This document shows, piece by piece, positions 35,257 through 43,836 of a stretch of DNA of 64,000 nt (position 1 is its first letter; each line of letters opens with the position of its first letter). The notes under the pieces were generated by a model, which was not told the origin of the DNA, ran no database searches, and saw only the letters and a program-made list of their open reading frames with translations. The position numbers and the translations under genes are program-made. Origin of the DNA: JAXGYV01 sp040772045 (GTDB taxonomy: Bacteria > Actinomycetota > Thermoleophilia > UBA2241). Where the stretch lies: contig JAXGYV010000011.1 of the NCBI GenBank assembly GCA_040772045.1, positions 18,268 to 82,267 on the forward strand. Direction: 5' to 3'.

Positions 35257-35646
35257 TTATCCCTTCACATACGAGAACTTCTCGGTCACCTGGCCATTCT
35301 GTACGCGAAACAGATCTACGCCGCGTACGCAGCCGACCGTGCCGCTTCTAGTACACCAGGTGTACCTCCACCGCACCACAGCGCGGTCCGCATGGCCGAA
35401 CAGCTCCTCTACAGCGAAGTGCGCCTGCGGCGATACCTGGAACAGCCACTGCCAGTACGCCGTAATGGCCGGAGCTCCCTCTAGCCGCGCCCCGTCTGGC
35501 TTGGGGTGCGTGTTCTCGAATACGCAATCGTCCGTCATGAGGGCCGTGAGCCGATCGACAGCGTGTTCGTTGAACGCCTGCGCAAACTCCCGAACAACCC
35601 GGAGCGTCCGCTCAGTATGCTGAGCATCAGCGGATGCGAATGACAT
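35257..35646 (-). CDS. SnoaL-like (NTF2-fold) protein
   Basis: The 129-residue protein has the NTF2-like cone pattern: an N-terminal helix (VREFAQAFNEHAVDRLTALM), TDDCVFENTHPKPDG, then AITAYWQWLFQVSPQAHFAV and sheet strands ending in GVDLFRVQNGQVTEKFSYVK. Polyketide-cyclase-like SnoaL members are isomerases or ligand-binding proteins; the substrate cannot be told. GGAGGCAGGC precedes the ATG at 35646. It lies 28 bases after a cupin gene on the same strand, downstream of the TetR gene. Confidence 0.8.
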   Translation of the reverse strand: MSFASADAQHTERTLRVVREFAQAFNEHAVDRLTALMTDDCVFENTHPKPDGARLEGAPAITAYWQWLFQVSPQAHFAVEELFGHADRAVVRWRYTWCTRSGTVGCVRGVDLFRVQNGQVTEKFSYVKG

Positions 35647-35674
35647 GCCTGCCTCCAGAGGACGTTCGTGCTCC

Positions 35675-36034
35675 CTACATCCGGCTTGAACGCCAGTGCG
35701 GATACGTCACATAGAAGAACCTTCCGTAGGAACTCGTGCTCCAGAAGACGGCGAGACCTTCTTCCTTCGGAATGAACACGGTGTCGCCCCGCCTCACGGT
35801 GCACTCCTCGCCGTTCTCCGTCAGAGTGATCTCGCCCTCGAGCAGGTAACACACGACTGCCTCATCGTCGTAGTGGAAGCAGACGGGAGTCGAAGCCCGG
35901 AGCTCGCAGACGCCTGCACAGAAGGGAGCGTGCTGCGTGCGATCGACGATATCGATCAGATGGAGATCGCTGTCCGGCCACCGGTCTTGCGGTGCAGGCG
36001 TGATGGAGTCAGCAGGAAACAGTCTGAGACGCAT
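35675..36034 (-). CDS. small cupin-domain protein
   Basis: The 119-residue protein has one cupin domain with CFHYDDEAVVCYLLEGEITL (motif 1) and VRRGDTVFIPKEEGLAVFWS (motif 2). The metal ligands are degenerate, with only one clear His in motif 1 (FHYDDE) and none in motif 2, as in EutQ-like cupins. The ATG at 36034 is preferred because GAGGG lies 5 bases upstream; an ATG 15 bases earlier (36049) has no such site. It sits between the TetR gene and the SnoaL-like gene. Confidence 0.78.
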   Translation of the reverse strand: MRLRLFPADSITPAPQDRWPDSDLHLIDIVDRTQHAPFCAGVCELRASTPVCFHYDDEAVVCYLLEGEITLTENGEECTVRRGDTVFIPKEEGLAVFWSTSSYGRFFYVTYPHWRSSRM

Positions 36035-36063
36035 GTTACCCTCGCTCATACGGCTGAGATAAC

Positions 36064-36111
36064 GAGCGGAGCGGGCGCGGTAGGCCTGTCACTACCGCAC
36101 CCACTCCGCTC
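36064..36111. terminator. strong hairpin between the TetR and cupin genes
   Basis: GAGCGGAGCGGGCGCGGTAG (36064-36083) pairs with CTACCGCACCCACTCCGCTC (36092-36111) around an 8-base loop, with two mismatches. It lies downstream of the minus-strand TetR stop and upstream of the cupin start, so it probably terminates or attenuates transcription of that group. Confidence 0.7.
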
Positions 36112-36228
36112 GCTCAGCGTGGTTTCGCGGGAACCAACCACCTGAGTGGTGCCTACGTCTTTCTTGCTGTCACCTCCAGTGAGAAGGAGTCACGGACAAC
36201 AACCCGCGGCGAACACCGCACACCACGG

Positions 36229-36993
36229 CTACTTGTCCTCCGCCGTCAAGGCAAGATCTGCACCCGGTGAGGGGGAGCAGTCGTTCGGCGCGCTCGCTTC
36301 GTCGCCTGCCCCCACGCGAGCACCGACCATTCTGGCGGCCAGATTCACATACATTGTGGCGACGGTGGAAACATCGAAGCGCCCCTCCGGGCGATACCAT
36401 GTGAAGATGTAGTCGCACATCGTAATGATGGCCTGAGCCGTTACCGAGCGGTCCTCGATAGTGAAGTCCCCTCTGCTCACACCTGCCTCGAGGATGCTCT
36501 TGAGGAGGTCGAAAGGCCGACGCTGGAGGACCTTGAGACGTGTTCGGTTCTCATCTGGTAACGACTCAAGGAGCTGCTCGTACCCGTGGCGGTACAGCGT
36601 GTCCTGCGCAGGCAGGTCTTTGCCCCGTTCGAGCTCGAACGTGACGTATCCGCAAACGAACTGCGCGAGCTGCTCCGGCGGAGTATCTTCCTCCATGGCA
36701 ACCTCGATACTCGCGAAGATCGCTTCCAGGGTAGCCTCCATGAATGCGAAGGCCAACTCTGCCTTTGAGTCGAAGTGCCAGTAGAGAGCGGGCGCCGAAA
36801 CGCCCACTTCTCTGGCTATACGACTCATCGTCGTCCCCTCGTATCCGTACTTCAGGAACAGGCCCGAGGCCGCATCGAGAATACGCTGACGAGTAGACTC
36901 CTCGCCTCCAATGCTATTTCCCCGTCCGGCCACGGACCGTCCCCGTGGAGCCTGCCATGAGCTTTGCGAATCCGTCGTGCGTCTGACCACCAT
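36229..36993 (-). CDS. TetR-family transcriptional regulator
   Basis: The 254-residue protein has the TetR DNA-binding domain at about residues 28-75: TRQRILDAASGLFLKYGYEG, then TTMSRIAREVGVSAPALYWH and FDSKAELAFAFMEATL. The C-terminal ligand domain is helical and fits regulators of fatty acid or acyl-CoA metabolism only in general size. The start at 36993 (MVVRRT) is provisional, since the frame continues to 37068. It is the last regulator-like gene of the minus-strand ABC transporter / acyl-CoA ligase cluster and probably controls it, perhaps through the inverted repeat just upstream of its own start. Confidence 0.88.
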   Translation of the reverse strand: MVVRRTTDSQSSWQAPRGRSVAGRGNSIGGEESTRQRILDAASGLFLKYGYEGTTMSRIAREVGVSAPALYWHFDSKAELAFAFMEATLEAIFASIEVAMEEDTPPEQLAQFVCGYVTFELERGKDLPAQDTLYRHGYEQLLESLPDENRTRLKVLQRRPFDLLKSILEAGVSRGDFTIEDRSVTAQAIITMCDYIFTWYRPEGRFDVSTVATMYVNLAARMVGARVGAGDEASAPNDCSPSPGADLALTAEDK

Positions 36994-37008
36994 ATCTCCC
37001 GCCTCTCG

Positions 37009-37034
37009 GCTCAGGTACTCACCGTTCTGAGCCG
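37009..37034. promoter_or_regulatory. possible TetR operator (inverted repeat)
   Basis: GGCTCAG (37009-37015) and CTGAGCC (37028-37034) form a 7-base inverted repeat with a 12-base spacer, 15 bases upstream of the provisional TetR start. The position fits autoregulation, but this is inference. Confidence 0.3.
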
Positions 37035-37165
37035 CCGTCGACCTCGATTTGGCCGTGCAGTCTACCAACCGCTGAGTCCCTCGAGTAACCGGACTCCGGC
37101 ATCGGGTCTCTCGAGCTCATGGTTCACTTCTTCGGCACATCATCTGTCACTACGTACTTCTTTGC

Positions 37166-38755
37166 TTACCTCTTCGCTGAACCAGCCACAGCGGTCATAA
37201 CGACATTCCGGTCGAAAATACCCGGCCCGGATGTGTCCTTTGGCAGACGGTGCTTTTGAATCGCCCCAGTACCCACGCCACGCACGAACGTCTGGGCGGG
37301 CACCACTTGAACGAAGCGCGGCAAGGCGAACCTGGGCACATTCGCTTCACAGTAGGCGAAGAAAACTTCGGGATCAAAATCTGCACCTTCATGCAGTTCC
37401 AGCAACACTTTGATCTCGTCTTCGCCGCCGAACTCGTCGCGCACACCGATCGCCGCGCACTCCTGTACGCCTGGAGCAAGTCGAAGAGCGGACTCGAGCT
37501 CCCAGGCGGAGACGTTTTCCCCGCGCCTGCGCAGGTTGTCCGTCAGTCGGCCGCCGAAGAACACGAAACCATCCTCATCCATGATCCCCGCGTCGCCGGT
37601 GTGGTACCACAGCCCGCGGAATGCCTCTACAGTCGCCTCCGGACGACGCCAATACCCCACCGTCATCATATTCGGGAACTGCGGACGGTGAACGATCTCT
37701 CCCGGTGTACCTCGCGGGACCTCGAAGCCGTCCTCGTCGACGATCTTCACTTCAAAGCCGCCGCACGGCCAGCCGGCGCTCCCGCGACGATGATGAGCCG
37801 GTGTCCCGTAGAGGACACCGTTGGACTCGGTCATCCCAAACATCTCGAGCATCTCGATGCCCAGGTCGTCCTCGTAGAACTCGTACATCTCCTGGGGAAT
37901 CGGCGCGCCGAAAATACGCCGCATCCTGAGACGCTCCAGATTGGACGGCCGCCCTGCCGTAGCTAGCACGGCCTGCATGGCGCCGATTAGCAGCGTCCAC
38001 GTACCGCCGAGAGCCTCGACCTCCGGCCAGAACCGACGCACACTAAACCGAGGAGTGAAAGCGAAGACGGCACCCGACTGAAGCGTAGCTGGCACCGCCA
38101 GGTGAGCATCCACGTGGAAGAACGGCGATACCCAGTAAGCAGTATCAGCTTCGGTTAACTCAATGATACGAGAGAATATGTGGCCAAGATTCGAGTAGTA
38201 GCCATGGGGGATCATCACGCCTTTGGATGGTCCCGTCGTACCAGACGTATACATGATGGTCGCGAGGTCGTGGGGGCGAAGATCACACGGGGTGAACGCC
38301 TCTCCAGGGCGAGATACGGCGTACTTGCCGGCCTCGTCCTCAAGATCGATGAGAGGAACCGCGGGCCCGCCACAAGCCTCCAGCGTAGGTAGGAACTCAG
38401 CCTGCGCCAGGACGAGATTGGGTTCGCTATCTTGCACGATGTGCGCGAGAAACGGTCCCTTGAGCTCCGCATTGATGCAGACCTCAACGCCGCCCACAAG
38501 GTAAATGCCATACTGCCACGCCAGGAACCACTGCGAGTTGCGACTCATGATCGCCACGCGGTCTCCAGGCTCTATGCCGTATCCCTTCAGCGCGGTAGCG
38601 CACCAACGAGCCCGATCGGCGAAGTCCGCCACCGTCCACTCTCCGCCAGCCCAGCGGAGAAAGGGTGCCCCCGGGCGAACGGCCTCTGCTTCCAACAAGT
38701 CAGCGACCGGCCCTCGCCGCTCGGGCACGGCACCGTGTACGAGCTCGCCGATCAT
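37166..38755 (-). CDS. acyl-CoA synthetase / AMP-dependent ligase, CaiC-like
   Basis: The 529-residue ANL-family enzyme has ATIMYTSGTTGPSKGVMIPH, VSPFFHVDAHLAVPATL, EMFGMTESNGVLYG and LWYHTGDAGIMDEDGFVFFG, followed by DNLRRRGENVSAWELE. The C-terminal region has FVRGVGTGAIQKHRLPKD with the expected lysine. The overall look is closest to crotonobetaine/carnitine-CoA ligase and related short-chain or amino-acid-derived acyl-CoA ligases. GGAGGG lies 7 bases before the ATG at 38755. It lies about 150 bases downstream of the LivH permease gene, so it probably activates the compound the ABC transporter imports. The identity of that carboxylate is unknown. Confidence 0.88.
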   Translation of the reverse strand: MIGELVHGAVPERRGPVADLLEAEAVRPGAPFLRWAGGEWTVADFADRARWCATALKGYGIEPGDRVAIMSRNSQWFLAWQYGIYLVGGVEVCINAELKGPFLAHIVQDSEPNLVLAQAEFLPTLEACGGPAVPLIDLEDEAGKYAVSRPGEAFTPCDLRPHDLATIMYTSGTTGPSKGVMIPHGYYSNLGHIFSRIIELTEADTAYWVSPFFHVDAHLAVPATLQSGAVFAFTPRFSVRRFWPEVEALGGTWTLLIGAMQAVLATAGRPSNLERLRMRRIFGAPIPQEMYEFYEDDLGIEMLEMFGMTESNGVLYGTPAHHRRGSAGWPCGGFEVKIVDEDGFEVPRGTPGEIVHRPQFPNMMTVGYWRRPEATVEAFRGLWYHTGDAGIMDEDGFVFFGGRLTDNLRRRGENVSAWELESALRLAPGVQECAAIGVRDEFGGEDEIKVLLELHEGADFDPEVFFAYCEANVPRFALPRFVQVVPAQTFVRGVGTGAIQKHRLPKDTSGPGIFDRNVVMTAVAGSAKR

Positions 38756-38903
38756 CGCGCAACCCTCCCCGGCGCCCCGCAGCACGACTTGAGCCGCGCT
38801 GCGACGAACAGTTCCTCCATCCCTCGGACTCTCTCATACCATCCGTACACTAAGTCTCCCAAGTATTCACAAGGGCCACAGTGGGCCATTTGATAATGTC
38901 GTT

Positions 38904-39785
38904 TCATAGTTTCACCAACTCGCGGCGGCCCGTGATTCCATACGGCCGGAAGAGCAGGAAAAGAATCAGACAAGCGGTGACGATCGCGTCCATGAGTGTC
39001 GTGGATATGTACCCGGCTACGAAGGCCTCCAACAAGCCGAGAGCCAGGCCACCGAACACAGCCCCGCGAATAGAGCCAATGCCTCCAATAATCGCCGCGA
39101 TGAACGCTTTCATCGTGATGGAGAACCCAAGGCCGATAGTGACCGAACGGTAGTTGACCGCATACAGAATGAGGCCGATGAAGCCGATGGCACCGCTCAG
39201 ACCGTACACCAACGCGACGATCTTGTTGACGGAGATTCCCATGAGGTCGCACGCGTATCGATCTTGAGCCACGGCCAGAATGGCCTGACCCTGGCGAGTA
39301 CGTGACAGATACAGTGTGAAGGTCACCACGATCACCAGCGCGATCGCCAGATTCGTCATGGGCAGGATGCCGATGTGGACCCCGCCGATCGTCCACGCGC
39401 CGGACGGCAGCAGGCCCTCGGGGAACAACCGCGGCTGTACACCCCAGATGACCTGAACGATGCTGCGCAACACGAACCCACCCGCCATAGCGGCGATGAA
39501 CGCGAGGAAGACCAGCCCGCGACTCATGATCGGCCGGTACAACCCGCGTTCGATACCGATGGCCACCACGGCCGCGAGCAGCATGCCCAGGAGAACCACC
39601 AGCCAGAACGGCAAACCGCTAGCCATGAGGCTCGAGGCCACGAAGATGGAGAAGATCAAGCTGTCGCCGTGAGCGAAGTGCATGAGGCCGAGTACCTGAT
39701 AGACGAGTCCGTAGCCAACGCACCATAAGGCGTATTGAGCCCCCACACCGAGCCCGTTGATGAGTTGTTGTATGAAGAAGCTCAC
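38904..39785 (-). CDS. livH: branched-chain amino acid-type ABC transporter permease (LivH-like)
   Basis: The 293-residue membrane protein has about eight helices and the LivH features NGLGVGAQYALWCVGYGLVY, GLMHFAHGDSLIFSIF, and AFIAAIIGGIGSIRGAVFGG, the EAA-like cytoplasmic loop. It forms the inner-membrane channel with LivM. Its ATG overlaps the LivF stop by 4 bases. This family transports branched-chain amino acids, but also amides, urea and aromatic or short-chain acids, so the solute is not fixed. Confidence 0.92.
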   Translation of the reverse strand: MSFFIQQLINGLGVGAQYALWCVGYGLVYQVLGLMHFAHGDSLIFSIFVASSLMASGLPFWLVVLLGMLLAAVVAIGIERGLYRPIMSRGLVFLAFIAAMAGGFVLRSIVQVIWGVQPRLFPEGLLPSGAWTIGGVHIGILPMTNLAIALVIVVTFTLYLSRTRQGQAILAVAQDRYACDLMGISVNKIVALVYGLSGAIGFIGLILYAVNYRSVTIGLGFSITMKAFIAAIIGGIGSIRGAVFGGLALGLLEAFVAGYISTTLMDAIVTACLILFLLFRPYGITGRRELVKL

Positions 39786-40516
39786 TGGCCCGTCCCATTT
39801 CCGTTGGTCGCCTCGAAGTAGTGCGAGGCGACTTCATCCGCATCCGTATCCTCGGCCCTAGCCTCGAACACGATCCTCCCGCCAGCGAGCACCAGCACGC
39901 GACTCGCCAGCGTCAGCGCCTGCACGACGTTCTGCTCCACCAGCAGAACGGAGAGCGGGCGCTCGGACATGGTGTGCTGCAGTACCTCGTACACCTGGCT
40001 TATCAAGACCGGCGCGAGTCCCAGCGAAGGCTCGTCCAGCAGAAGGAGCCGCGGCCGACTCATGAGAGACCGGCCGATAGCGAGGATCTGCTGTTCGCCA
40101 CCACTGAGCGTGCCAGCATTCGACGAACGGCGCCGATCGAGAATCGGCCATGCGGCGAGGAATTCGTCCACCTCGGCCTTTACAGCACTGCGATCCTTCC
40201 GCGTATAGGCGCCGACACGAAGGTTCGCCTCAGTGGACATGTAGGGGAACACTCGCCTCCCCTGCGGGCAGTGCGCCACACCAGAGGTGACCACCTTGGC
40301 GGGAGACATCCTGCCAAGGTCTTGCCCCTCCCACGCCAGACGCCCTCGAGAAGGACGGAGCACACCCGATATCACGTCGAGGGTGGTTGACTTGCCCGCC
40401 CCGTTCGGCCCTACGAGAGCGACAACCTCTCCGGGAGCGACGGTGAACGAAACGTCGTGAAGCACCTGGCCAACACCGTAGCCAGCATGCACACCCTTAA
40501 GCTCGAGCACCCTCAC
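39782..40516 (-). CDS. livF: ABC transporter ATP-binding protein (LivF-like)
   Basis: The 244-residue ATPase has Walker A GPNGAGKSTTL, signature LSGGEQQILAIGRSL, Walker B RLLLLDEPSLGLAP and the downstream LLVEQNVVQAL H/Q-loop region. LSGGEQQ-type signature and the short length identify the LivF half. It pairs with LivG to drive the permeases LivH/LivM. It overlaps both LivG (4 bases) and LivH (4 bases), typical of a coupled operon. Confidence 0.93.
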   Translation of the reverse strand: MRVLELKGVHAGYGVGQVLHDVSFTVAPGEVVALVGPNGAGKSTTLDVISGVLRPSRGRLAWEGQDLGRMSPAKVVTSGVAHCPQGRRVFPYMSTEANLRVGAYTRKDRSAVKAEVDEFLAAWPILDRRRSSNAGTLSGGEQQILAIGRSLMSRPRLLLLDEPSLGLAPVLISQVYEVLQHTMSERPLSVLLVEQNVVQALTLASRVLVLAGGRIVFEARAEDTDADEVASHYFEATNGNGTGQ

Positions 40517-41298
40517 TCACCTCCGACGTAAATCCGACGTACGTCGGCGTTATTGGAGATATTCACGGGAGTGTCGTCGGCGATCAGTCGGCCGCCGTCG
40601 AGCACCAGCACGCGATCCGAAACGTCGAGGACCAACTGAAGCCGATGCTCGATGAGGACCAGCGTCATGTCCTCGCTCCCTCGCGCGAGCCCGCACATGA
40701 GTTCCATGAGTTCCTGGGCTTCCTGCGGAGCCAGGCCAGCCGTCGGTTCGTCGAGGAAGAGGACGCGCGGGCGAAGCGCCATGGCACGGGCGAGCTCAAG
40801 CCGTTTCTGCTCGCCATAAGACATGGACCCGACGACCACATTGGCGCGATGCGCCATGTCCACGCTCGCCAAGGCCTCCATGGCCAGCTCGCGACCCTCC
40901 GCCGCCCGACGCCGCGCCGAAGGCATACCGACGGCCGCCTCCGCCATGCGGAGCACGCCGGTGCCATCTCCGGCGAAGTACAGATTCAGCCCGGCCATCG
41001 CGTTGTCGAGCGTCGTCATTTCCAGTGCCAGGCGCAGGTTCTGGAACGTACGCGCAATACCCATGCGCCGTACGATCTCCGGCGACTTGCCCGTCAGCTC
41101 GATGTTGTCGAGCTTAACCGAGCCCGTGGTCGGCTGGTAGAAGCCGGTGATGATGTTGACCATCGTCGACTTGCCCGATCCGTTCGGCCCGATCACTCCG
41201 AGTACGTGCCCCGGACCGACCGCGAAACTCACGTTCGACAGCGCGACAACGCCGCCGAAGACGATTCCCAAGCCGTCACACGTCAGCATCCGGAGCAT
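40513..41298 (-). CDS. livG: ABC transporter ATP-binding protein (LivG-like)
   Basis: The 261-residue ATPase has Walker A GPNGSGKSTMVN, a LivG-type insert (IARTFQNLRLALEMTTLDNA), the signature region MSYGEQKRLELARAMALRPR and Walker B VLFLDEPTAGLAPQE. The signature is SYGEQ rather than LSGGQ, common in LivG. The ATG at 41298 is chosen because GGAGAAAGG precedes it; a longer frame to 41385 lies within livM. It overlaps the livM end by 23 bases. Confidence 0.92.
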   Translation of the reverse strand: MLRMLTCDGLGIVFGGVVALSNVSFAVGPGHVLGVIGPNGSGKSTMVNIITGFYQPTTGSVKLDNIELTGKSPEIVRRMGIARTFQNLRLALEMTTLDNAMAGLNLYFAGDGTGVLRMAEAAVGMPSARRRAAEGRELAMEALASVDMAHRANVVVGSMSYGEQKRLELARAMALRPRVLFLDEPTAGLAPQEAQELMELMCGLARGSEDMTLVLIEHRLQLVLDVSDRVLVLDGGRLIADDTPVNISNNADVRRIYVGGE

Positions 41299-42328
41299 CC
41301 TTTCTCCGCAGCCGCCGACCGGCGAGACGCTGTCGCAGTCTCCAAGAGGCATCCCGGAGAACTCCCGCGCGCCAGAACACCGCAAAGATGACCACTATCC
41401 CGAGGACGCCGACACGGTAGTCCCCGAGGCCGCGGAACTGCTCTTGCAGATAAGTGAGGACCAGCGCCACGATGACCACCGCGGGTAAGCTCCCCACACC
41501 GCCGATGATCACGTACAAGCTGATCATGAAGGATGGGTTGAACCCAAAGTCCTCGGGACGGATGAACTGGATGCTGCCGACCATGAAAGCGCCGGCAAGC
41601 CCCGCGACAGCCGAGCCGATCGTGAGAGAGATGGCCTTGGTAGTGAACGTGGAGATCCCCATGCTTCTAGCCGCCACGTCGTTGTACCGCACCGTCAGCA
41701 TCGACCGGCCGTAGAACGTCCTCACGACACGCGCCATGAGCACATAGACGAACGCGAACATGAGCAGACACAGGTAGTACGTAGCCAATGAATCGTCGAA
41801 CGAGAGGCCGAAGAGGCGCATCTCCGGCAGCCCGAAGAAGCCCTCTCGGCCTCTCGTTACGGATGGTAAGTTGGCGCAGAGCTGCGCGAACGCGATCGTC
41901 AGGGCGATGGACACGAGGGCGAAGTAGTCACCCTTCACCCGCCCCGTGCTCAGGGAGAACAGCCAACCGGCTACGCCGGTCACGGCGACCGCGATCAGCG
42001 TGGCCAGCCAGAATTGAAGCCCGTAGTCCGTTACCAGGAGTGCCGTCGTGTACGCCCCCAGGCCGTAGAAGGTCCCCTGCGAGAAGTTGAGCACGCCCGT
42101 GTACCCCAGCGAGAGCGCCAACCCCGCCACGAGGGCACCGTTGAGGAAGGCGATCGTCAGCACCTGCAGTTGCAGGCGAGAGTCGTTCACGAACGGGACC
42201 AGGAACATGAGGCCAATGACCACAGGGACGAACCACCGCAGCACCAGGGGCCAGATCGCCGCCAAACGCTCGCGCGACCATCTGTCCTTGGGGCTCTCAT
42301 CCAAGACGATTGCAGCGCGGGTGCTCAT
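41276..42328 (-). CDS. livM: branched-chain amino acid-type ABC transporter permease (LivM-like)
   Basis: The 350-residue membrane protein has a basic N-terminus and about ten helices. LivM features include NGALVAGLALSLGYTGVLNF, FSQGTFYGLGAYTTALLVTD and the loop YNDVAARSMGISTFTTKAIS. It forms the permease heterodimer with LivH. Its start overlaps the substrate-binding protein gene by 4 bases. Confidence 0.92.
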   Translation of the reverse strand: MSTRAAIVLDESPKDRWSRERLAAIWPLVLRWFVPVVIGLMFLVPFVNDSRLQLQVLTIAFLNGALVAGLALSLGYTGVLNFSQGTFYGLGAYTTALLVTDYGLQFWLATLIAVAVTGVAGWLFSLSTGRVKGDYFALVSIALTIAFAQLCANLPSVTRGREGFFGLPEMRLFGLSFDDSLATYYLCLLMFAFVYVLMARVVRTFYGRSMLTVRYNDVAARSMGISTFTTKAISLTIGSAVAGLAGAFMVGSIQFIRPEDFGFNPSFMISLYVIIGGVGSLPAVVIVALVLTYLQEQFRGLGDYRVGVLGIVVIFAVFWRAGVLRDASWRLRQRLAGRRLRRKDAPDADV

Positions 42329-43581
42329 TCCCCGACACGCTCCACCGTCTCGGTCTCACCGTACATGACGTACCGAGCGGCGAGCTCCCGGTCATCCGCG
42401 CCGTTCCCTGTGACCTTGGACATAGTGCCCCAGCGCTCCTTCGGCTTCAGGTCGGCCGTGAACGCGATAGGGCCAAGGAGCCCCTCGCCCGTCACCTTCG
42501 TGGCGTAGGAGAGAAGGTCTTCCCTGCCCTTTGACCCCATCTCGGCGATGGCCGCGATCGTCAGAACGCCGTCGAAGAAATGGAGCGCGGGAGCATTGAT
42601 GGATTTCCCGTACTTCTCCAAATAGCGCTTGCTCATCTCGGCTCCGAGCGATCCAGGCTCGGGAAAACGATCGGCGGGAGTCATCTCGTAGAACTCGCCG
42701 ATCTGCAGCGACGACCCGGCGGTCTTGCCGAACGTCTCACCCCATCCGTCGCCGATGAAGTCGACCATGGGCATGTTCATGTCCATCTTGCGCATCTGGG
42801 CGGCGATGCGGCCGGCATCCGCCTGGAAGGCGCCGCACATCACGATGTCAGGGTTCTTCGCCGCGATGTTGGTCAGCAGCGCCGAGAAGTCCGACGTGCC
42901 CGCGGGGTACGTCTGCTTGGAGGCGTAGTTCACACTCTTCTCCGTGAACACACCAGTAAGGCCTTTGTAGTACGAGTCAAGGAACGAGAAATCGCCGGCG
43001 ATGGTACCTACCGTCTTCACCCCGAACTCGTCCACCGCGAAATTGGCGGCGACCCGCGCGAAGTTGCCGATGCTCGGCGAGATCACGACGATGTTGTCAG
43101 CCTCGCTCGTCAGGAAGTCGGCCGAGGCGAAGCCGGCGATGAGAGAGAGGTCGGCACGCTCTAACACGGTGGCCGCCGCCTGCGCCTGCCCGCTCGTGAT
43201 GAAGCCCAAGAAGGCGTAGTAGCTGTCATCATCGAGATAGCGGGACGCGATCGTGGTTGCCGCGCTCGTCGACATCTCGTCGTCAACTCGCTCAATCACA
43301 ACCTTCGCGCCCTTGTTGGGGCCGGACTTGATACCCCCTTGCTCGTTGATGTACGCGGCTGCGAGTTCGGCCCCTTGCGCCATATCCTTGCCTGTCTCCG
43401 CATAGTCGCCAGACAGCGGAGCCGCAACCAAGATCTTGATCTCCTTTACCCCTGAACTGCCGCCGTTGGTCGTGCCGCCGGAGTTCTCGTCTCCGCCACC
43501 ACAGCCCATGAGTCCAACCACGCCGCACAGCATGAGCGCAAGGCCAGACCAGCGAAGCCCCCGCTTCCACAGCTTGTTCAC
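42325..43581 (-). CDS. livK: ABC transporter substrate-binding lipoprotein (LivK-like)
   Basis: The 418-residue protein has a lipoprotein signal peptide ending in the lipobox LMGC, a Gly/Ser/Asn linker, then a type I periplasmic-binding fold (EIKILVAAPLSGDYAETGKD; AQGAELAAAYINEQGGIKSG). The GTG at 43581 is preferred because it starts the signal peptide directly and follows a G-rich ribosome-binding sequence; the longer frame to 43692 adds an atypical cytosolic segment. Family members bind amino acids, amides or aromatic acids; the pocket cannot be read by eye. It is the first gene of the Liv operon. Confidence 0.9.
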   Translation of the reverse strand: MNKLWKRGLRWSGLALMLCGVVGLMGCGGGDENSGGTTNGGSSGVKEIKILVAAPLSGDYAETGKDMAQGAELAAAYINEQGGIKSGPNKGAKVVIERVDDEMSTSAATTIASRYLDDDSYYAFLGFITSGQAQAAATVLERADLSLIAGFASADFLTSEADNIVVISPSIGNFARVAANFAVDEFGVKTVGTIAGDFSFLDSYYKGLTGVFTEKSVNYASKQTYPAGTSDFSALLTNIAAKNPDIVMCGAFQADAGRIAAQMRKMDMNMPMVDFIGDGWGETFGKTAGSSLQIGEFYEMTPADRFPEPGSLGAEMSKRYLEKYGKSINAPALHFFDGVLTIAAIAEMGSKGREDLLSYATKVTGEGLLGPIAFTADLKPKERWGTMSKVTGNGADDRELAARYVMYGETETVERVGE

Positions 43582-43836
43582 AATTCCCCCCCAAAGGTAG
43601 AAAGTGTGCTTTACGAATAACTTACGTATGCAACTCCACCGGACGCCCGGACCCCATTCCCGGGTTGTCTCGTGGTTCTCCTCCAGCCTCACTATTGCTT
43701 CAATCCGAATGCCTCGTCATCGATTCACGGCCAGTCCGAGTTACCGAGTCGTACTCCCCTAGCCACGGACGCGCACACGGCACTCGCCCTTGAGCATCAC
43801 GCGTTCACTCTGCGTCCGCGGGACATCCCAGCCGGA